DNA of 9,256 nt from an archaeon (GTDB taxonomy: Archaea > Nanobdellota > Nanobdellia > Pacearchaeales > GW2011-AR1), in the NCBI GenBank assembly GCA_030593225.1, contig JAUVHP010000043.1, positions 1-9,256 of the forward strand, given 5' to 3'. Shown piece by piece: positions 5,538 to 9,256 of this stretch (position 1 is its first letter; each line of letters opens with the position of its first letter). The notes under the pieces are model-generated. The model was given only the letters and a program-made list of their open reading frames with translations, was not told the origin of the DNA and did not search any database. Made by a program: the position numbers and the translations under genes.

Positions 5538-7208
5538 ATGGCAAACATAAAATTCAATAAAAAAATATTTGAAAAAGAAATTGGAAAAATAGACGACAAA
5601 ATGCAAAATAAAATTGCAATGTTTGGAACACCTGTTGAAGAAATAACACAAAACGAAATTGAAATAGAAGTCTTTCCAAATAGACCAGACCTTCTTTCAT
5701 ATCAAGGTTTCAAACGTTCATTCTTAGCATTCTTAGGGAAAAAAACAGGACTTAAACAATATAAAATAAACAAACCAGAAAAAAATTACAAAGTGATAAT
5801 TGACTCTTCAGTAAAAAATATACGACCATATACAAGTTGTGCGATTATTAAAGGATTAAAATTAGATGACAATAAAATAAAAGAATTAATAGATATTCAA
5901 GAAAAACTTCATTTTACAATAGGAAGAAAAAGAAAAAAATTAGCAATAGGAATTTATCCCTTAGAAAAAATCAAACTTCCAATTAAATATACTGCATTAG
6001 AACCAGATAAAATAAAATTCCAACCTCTTGAATCTCCAAGAGAAATGTCAGGACTTCAAATACTTCAACGACATCCAACAGGAAAAGAATACGCACACAT
6101 TTTAGCAGGCAAAACAAAATTTCCAATATTTATAGACGCAAATAAAAATATATTAAGTATGCCACCAATAATAAATTCTCAACTAACAGGAAAAATTACA
6201 ACAAAAACAAAAGATGTATTTGTAGAATGTTCAGGAGATAATTATGAAATTCTCAAAAAATGTCTAAATATTATTATTACAACATTAAATGAAATGGGTG
6301 GTAAAATTTATCAAATGGAAATCAAAGGAGGAAAAGAAAAAATAACACCAGATTTAACTCCAGAAAAAATAAAATTATCTATTGAAAATACAAATAAATT
6401 ATTAGGATTAAATCTAAATGAAAAACAAATCAAACAATTTTTAGAAAGAATGGGGTATAATTATTCTAAAGAAGAAATTGAAATTCCCCCTTGGAGAACA
6501 GACATTTTACACGAAGTTGATTTAATAGAAGATGTTGCAATTGCTTATGGGTATGAAAATTTTATTGCAGAAATTCCAGAGATTTCAACAATTGGAAAAG
6601 AAAATTCAAAAGAAATAATAAAAAGAAAAATTTCAGAAATTCTTACAGGACTAAATCTAATTGAAATATCAAATTACCATTTAACAACAAAAAAAGACCA
6701 ATTCCAAAAAATGGGAATTTCTGAAAAACAAGAAAAAAATTTTATTGAATTAGAAGAATCAAAAACAGAATATAATATTCTTAGAAAAAATTTAACACAT
6801 TATACATTAAAAATATTTTCAGAAAACGTGGACTCAGAATATCCTCAGAAAGTTTTTGAAACAGGAAAAATTTTTGAAATTAAAGATGAAAACATTATTG
6901 AAAAAGAACAACTTGCAGTCGCAATTACTCCTGGAAATTTTACAGAAATAAAACAAATTTTAGAATATCTTGAAAGAATGCTTGATATAAATTTAAAATT
7001 AAAAGAAACCGAACATACCCCAGAACATTTTATAGAAGGACGATGCGGAGAAATACTTCTCTCGACATCCGACATCCAACATCCAACATCCGAACCAATT
7101 GGTTTTATTGGAGAAATTCATCCAAAAATTCTAAAAAATTGGAGAACTAAAATGCCGATTGCATTAATTGAAATTGATTTAGAAGAAATATTCAAAAGAT
7201 TGATTTAA
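5538..7208 (+). CDS. pheT: phenylalanyl-tRNA synthetase beta subunit
   Basis: The 556-aa protein is the editing and tRNA-binding partner of PheS. A short N-terminal domain (VFPNRPDLLSYQG) leads into the B3/B4 editing domain (about 95-245; RPYTSCAIIKG, QEKLHFTIGRKRKKLAIGIY), which hydrolyses Tyr-tRNA-Phe. The B5 domain follows (about 270-342; LTPEKIKLSIENTNKLLGL to PPWRTDILHEVDLIEDVAIAYGYE), then the catalytic-like B6/B7 fold ending GFIGEIHPKIL...NW. The length fits archaeal PheT, which lacks the bacterial EMAP and FDX-ACB domains. ATG 5538 is chosen because family similarity starts at MANIKF; ATG 5505 would add 11 residues encoded inside the RelE-like gene. Residues 509-518 come from a tandem repeat. 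Both gene ends have decayed copies nearby (4804-4878, 8041-8116). Confidence 0.96.
   Translation: MANIKFNKKIFEKEIGKIDDKMQNKIAMFGTPVEEITQNEIEIEVFPNRPDLLSYQGFKRSFLAFLGKKTGLKQYKINKPEKNYKVIIDSSVKNIRPYTSCAIIKGLKLDDNKIKELIDIQEKLHFTIGRKRKKLAIGIYPLEKIKLPIKYTALEPDKIKFQPLESPREMSGLQILQRHPTGKEYAHILAGKTKFPIFIDANKNILSMPPIINSQLTGKITTKTKDVFVECSGDNYEILKKCLNIIITTLNEMGGKIYQMEIKGGKEKITPDLTPEKIKLSIENTNKLLGLNLNEKQIKQFLERMGYNYSKEEIEIPPWRTDILHEVDLIEDVAIAYGYENFIAEIPEISTIGKENSKEIIKRKISEILTGLNLIEISNYHLTTKKDQFQKMGISEKQEKNFIELEESKTEYNILRKNLTHYTLKIFSENVDSEYPQKVFETGKIFEIKDENIIEKEQLAVAITPGNFTEIKQILEYLERMLDINLKLKETEHTPEHFIEGRCGEILLSTSDIQHPTSEPIGFIGEIHPKILKNWRTKMPIALIEIDLEEIFKRLI
7064..7091 (+). repeat. four-copy heptanucleotide tandem repeat inside pheT
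   Basis: Four direct units of seven bases run head to tail: GACATCC, GACATCC, AACATCC, AACATCC. They encode part of STSDIQHPTS (residues 509-518) in frame. The stretch is much richer in C than its surroundings. It sits in a loop where PheT homologues usually have only a few residues between the strand ending EIL and GFIGEIHP. Confidence 0.85.
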
Positions 7209-7211
7209 AAC

Positions 7212-7562
7212 TTAATCAGAAATTAAAGGACTATTATATTCAGATTTCCTTAATGGAGGCAACTGAATTCTTATCTTTTCCCCATTATCTTCAAAGACCA
7301 ACACTATAAACCAATTATTCCTATAGTTTTTACATTCTATAGAAACCTTGTTAACAGATTCTAATAATTTTTTTGTAATAATATTATTTAATGCAGAAAA
7401 AAATTCACTTGCATAAAATACTTCTAATCCAACTATGCCTTTATTTTTATTAATATCTATGTTCAAAAATTCTGAAAACTCTATTGTCTCAGTTGGCTTA
7501 TGTTTATCATCATAAATAGTAAAAACATCATCTTCTTCATTGTAATGTATTTTAATTGCCAT
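7212..7562 (-). CDS. DUF2283-family protein, probable antitoxin
   Basis: The 116-aa protein opens with AIKIHYNEEDDVFTIYDD (2-19), followed by ETIEFSEFLNIDINKNKGIVGLEVFYASEFF (25-55). This is the pattern of DUF2283 (a Y-x5-D start, a short strand, a V-x-D-x4-G-I-V-G-LEV-like segment, then an A-S-x-F helix). The C-terminal half (56-116) is an extra, partly beta extension with no family I recognise. DUF2283 genes commonly follow DUF4258-type genes, as here, and such pairs are regarded as candidate toxin-antitoxin modules. The ATG at 7560-7562 is 63 nt after the stop of the upstream gene as it stands, but only 5 nt after it if the frameshift suggested for that gene is corrected. The stop lies 3 nt from that of pheT. 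Confidence 0.65.
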   Translation of the reverse strand: MAIKIHYNEEDDVFTIYDDKHKPTETIEFSEFLNIDINKNKGIVGLEVFYASEFFSALNNIITKKLLESVNKVSIECKNYRNNWFIVLVFEDNGEKIRIQLPPLRKSEYNSPLISD

Positions 7563-7567
7563 GATTA

Positions 7568-8009
7568 TTAAATAGTTTTAGACTTTTTTAAACTTTCTTT
7601 AGGCAACTTTGCAAAAACAGAATATTCAGCAAAAATGAATCCTGAAAAAAACAGAATCAAATTTTTCAGGAGAGAACAACAAAATCAAAAGTTCTCTTTT
7701 ATAATTTTTCAAAGTTTGTCTTCCAATAGGATAAATAGTTATTATTCTTATTTTTTCTGTGAATTTTACAACATAAACTCTTCCAGTTTTTGAACTATAA
7801 ACAAAATATAATTTATATCTAGTTTCTCTTTGTTCTTTTTGCTTTTCAACAAATTCAACACAATTACAATTAATTATTTCTTTTTCCATATCCTCTTTAG
7901 AACAACCATTTCTAAACTCAAGATAATCAATTGGTTTTCCCCATTCAAAACCTTTTTCTTTATACACCTCAATTAATTCTTTTAATTCTTCAGAATAATT
8001 TTTTGTCAT
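7568..8009 (-). CDS. DUF4258-like protein, probable toxin, with likely C-terminal frameshift
   Basis: The uninterrupted frame runs 8009-7626 (127 aa). Residues 37-98 (CSKEDMEKEIINCN, RYKLYFVYSS, RVYVVKFTEKIRIITIYPIG) show the helix-strand-strand-strand pattern of DUF4258, a RelE/BrnT-like small fold ending in the typical IITIYP strand. The tail SVFFRIHFC looks out of place. Removing one T from the run of seven (plus-strand A at 7645-7651) continues the protein as SVFSGFIFAEYSVFAKL and on to KSKTI, with a stop at 7568-7570, just 5 nt before the DUF2283 start; the end given here assumes this. The change may be real or a sequence error. The ATG at 8007-8009 has a TATA-like box about 27 nt upstream. 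Confidence 0.6.
7641..7670. repeat. 9-bp perfect inverted repeat
   Basis: CCTGAAAAA (7641-7649) and TTTTTCAGG (7662-7670) are perfectly complementary, with a 12-base loop. The repeat lies inside the 3' part of the DUF4258-like gene, and its left arm includes part of the A7 run where the frameshift is suspected. It could be a hairpin in the transcript, or chance in AT-rich coding DNA. Confidence 0.4.
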
Positions 8010-8032
8010 AAAATAATATAGTTAATATGTTT

Positions 8033-8039
8033 TTATAAT
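8033..8039 (-). promoter_or_regulatory. TATA-like box of the DUF4258/DUF2283 module
   Basis: Read on the minus strand this is ATTATAA, followed by AAAC, centred about 27 nt before the ATG at 8009. The spacing fits a leaderless archaeal transcript. It directly borders the decayed pheT 3' end. Confidence 0.4.
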
Positions 8040-8040
8040 T

Positions 8041-8116
8041 TTAGAGAACTAAAATGCAAGTTTCGATTTTTAAAATCAACTTAGAAGAAATATTCAAAAG
8101 ATTAACTCAAATCTAA
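8041..8116 (+). pseudogene. decayed duplicate of the pheT 3' end
   Basis: In the frame matching pheT the copy reads stop-RTKMQVSIFKINLEEIFKRL...-stop, against WRTKMPIALIEIDLEEIFKRL-stop in the intact gene. The Trp codon TGG at 7140-7142 corresponds to TAG at 8042-8044. Blocks of 14 and 23 bases are identical at the same spacing, and about 51 of 66 aligned bases agree. The final TAA (8114-8116) lies 2 nt from the stop of the convergent membrane-protein gene, which is probably the original pheT boundary. There is no start codon or promoter for expression as a separate protein. Confidence 0.8.
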
Positions 8117-8118
8117 AA

Positions 8119-8448
8119 CTACTCTTGAAAAAAATAAGATTCATCCAAATAATCTTCTTCAATTGTTTTTTCTAATACATCTTCTTGAATAGTTTCACTT
8201 TCTGTTTGAGAAGACGTTTCCTCATCTGTTTGAGTAATTGGTTCTTCAGTTTCAGATACTAATTCTTCTTGGTTTGTTTTAACATTCTCTGCTTCTTGCT
8301 CTTCTATATCTTCATTTGAAAATACAATAAATACTAAAATTATTGCCCCAACAACAATTATAATCCCCATAACAATTAATGCAAAAATTAACCATTTTGG
8401 TTTTCCTTCTTGAATAACCTGTTCTTGTTGATTTATTTGTTTTTCCAT
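8119..8448 (-). CDS. small single-pass membrane protein with acidic tail
   Basis: A 109-aa protein. Residues 1-18 are hydrophilic (MEKQINQQEQVIQEGKPK), 19-43 form one strongly hydrophobic helix (WLIFALIVMGIIIVVGAIILVFIVF), and the rest is rich in Glu, Thr, Ser and Gln with almost no basic residues, a pattern of disordered surface-exposed linkers. With the positive charge of KPK before the helix, the acidic tail probably lies outside the cell. No enzyme motif or family is recognised. It starts 10 nt after the stop of the upstream LamG-domain gene on the same strand, so the two are probably co-transcribed and may both act at the cell surface. Its 3' end faces the decayed pheT tail. Confidence 0.7.
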   Translation of the reverse strand: MEKQINQQEQVIQEGKPKWLIFALIVMGIIIVVGAIILVFIVFSNEDIEEQEAENVKTNQEELVSETEEPITQTDEETSSQTESETIQEDVLEKTIEEDYLDESYFFQE

Positions 8449-8458
8449 TTTTTTAAAT

Positions 8459-9256
8459 TTAATTTAAATCAAGATTGTATAATTTATTTACTTGTTCATC
8501 TGTCAATGCTTTATTAAAAATTATTACTTCATCTATTTGTCCTTTTAATCCTCTTCCAAAATTAAAATTCCCCTCAGTATCACGAATACCTGTATTACTA
8601 TAAGCACATTGACTTTCTAATTCCCCATCAAGATAATCTGTCATTTTACTATCCTCACTATTTATCACACCTACAAAATGATGTAGTTTATTTACTTCAA
8701 TTTTATTACTAGGTGTATTGCAAACTGTTTGACCAATACCAATTCTATCAATAGATGTAGAACTATGATGCATAAATCCAGTATAATGAATCCATGTGGC
8801 ATATTCTCTACCTGAACAACCAATACTAGCACCACAATCAGGATAATTACCTTTCCAGTAAATATTTTGCCACACAGGAGGATCTGAAAGAATGTTTGTT
8901 TTAAACCAAATCATAACTGTCCATTGTGTATCTGAATGTAATGTTGGAGAATCTGGAATTGATATATAATTTCCTCCTCCATCAAAACTCGCAGCCCGCC
9001 CATATTCACCATCGACAAAATTCACATCTCCAATTATTTCGCCATCATTCCCGCCAATTTCATCTTGAGCATTGCCTTCAAATTTCCACCATGAAACAGC
9101 ACCTAAATTTTCTAAAATTTGTTTTATGGTAAACGTTTCCTTATCAACAACATTTCCAATTTTTATTTCTCCTTCTCTTGTTTCAAAAACAGGTGCAATT
9201 TCCACACTTTCAACAAAATCGTCATACGACAAACTAAAAGTTTCTGTAGTTTCTTC
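8459..9256 (-). CDS. LamG-domain (concanavalin A-like) surface protein, partial
   Basis: The frame stays open to the window edge, so the N-terminus is missing; 265 residues are visible. The first 45 or so (EETTETFSLSYDDFVESV, then REGEIKIGNVVDKETFTIKQIL) resemble the end of a preceding domain. A LamG/Laminin_G_3 jelly-roll follows: VSWWKFEGNAQDEIGGNDGEIIG, then GRAASFDGGGNYISIPDSPTLH, WTVMIWFKTN, HHFVGVINS and YLDGEL, ending with the hallmark GQIDEVIIFNKALTDEQVNKLYN. Such domains bind carbohydrates or proteins on secreted or surface proteins. Four cysteines in the middle (DCGASIGC, VCN, QCA) could form disulfides, consistent with an extracellular location. A TTG at 9230-9232 is an internal start candidate but is not needed. 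The next gene, 10 nt away, encodes a membrane-anchored acidic protein. Confidence 0.8.
   Translation of the reverse strand, partial: EETTETFSLSYDDFVESVEIAPVFETREGEIKIGNVVDKETFTIKQILENLGAVSWWKFEGNAQDEIGGNDGEIIGDVNFVDGEYGRAASFDGGGNYISIPDSPTLHSDTQWTVMIWFKTNILSDPPVWQNIYWKGNYPDCGASIGCSGREYATWIHYTGFMHHSSTSIDRIGIGQTVCNTPSNKIEVNKLHHFVGVINSEDSKMTDYLDGELESQCAYSNTGIRDTEGNFNFGRGLKGQIDEVIIFNKALTDEQVNKLYNLDLN

Larger units (their letters stand above)
7209..8040. mobile_element. DUF4258/DUF2283 module inserted at the pheT 3' end, flanked by copies of that end
   Basis: A unit of about 830 bp contains only the minus-strand DUF4258-like and DUF2283 genes with a promoter. It is bounded by the intact pheT 3' end (7140-7212) and a decayed copy (8042-8120). 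These agree at about 51 of 66 aligned coding positions, with a 23-base identical block (7179-7201 and 8081-8103) and a 14-base one (7142-7155 and 8044-8057) at the same spacing of 37. The last gene of the module abuts the functional pheT end. No integrase is present. Confidence 0.55.

Noticed and set aside
7641..7670. The 9-bp inverted repeat as an intrinsic terminator
   Set aside because: It lies inside a coding region, has a 12-base loop and an AT-heavy stem, and archaeal termination depends mainly on T-rich tracts rather than hairpins.
8926..9132. Plus-strand open frame opposite the LamG gene
   Set aside because: It is His/Leu-rich low-complexity sequence antisense to a well supported LamG domain.

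Overview
The window is strongly AT-rich and looks archaeal. It has split PheRS genes of the archaeal/eukaryotic architecture (pheS about 500 aa with N-terminal winged helices, pheT about 556 aa), an RNase P protein of the Rpp30 family, TATA-like boxes about 25-27 nt upstream of several start codons (leaderless style) and almost no Shine-Dalgarno sequences. Small genes, stop/start overlaps and sequence character suggest a DPANN-type archaeon (Pacearchaeota/Woesearchaeota-like); this placement is an inference.

Layout. The plus-strand core (1969-7208) is a housekeeping cluster: RNase P component 3, pheS, a small flavin-binding (PPOX-fold) protein, an MTH1-like Nudix hydrolase, and pheT. To the left, on the minus strand, lie a diverged patatin-like protein (790-1878) and a Fic/Doc plus ribbon-helix-helix pair (198-723). 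To the right, on the minus strand, lie a DUF4258-like plus DUF2283 pair (7212-8009), a small single-pass membrane protein (8119-8448) and the C-terminal part of a LamG-domain protein (8459 to the window edge). A third pair, a winged-helix protein plus a RelE-like toxin (4900-5536), sits between the Nudix gene and pheT.

Main discovery. All three two-gene toxin-antitoxin-like modules sit exactly at the end of a host gene, and each is flanked by two imperfect copies of that gene end. The pheT 5' end is present intact at 5538 and as a decayed copy at 4804-4878. The pheT 3' end is intact up to 7208 and decayed at 8041-8116. A third, unidentified plus-strand gene has its 3' end at 172-201 and again at 764-793. 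Polarity is the same each time: the 3' end of the module abuts one copy (for pheT the functional one), its promoter abuts the displaced copy, and the displaced copy keeps its tight junction to the former neighbour. This implies that modules are inserted together with a replacement host gene end, by a gene-end-mimicking cassette or by one-sided homologous recombination with a related allele. No integrase or transposase is seen in any module.

Other points. pheT carries a four-copy heptanucleotide tandem repeat in frame. The DUF4258-like gene has a probable one-base frameshift at a run of seven A. The Nudix enzyme keeps the nucleotide-recognition residues of human MTH1. The patatin-like protein has lost both glycines of GxSxG.
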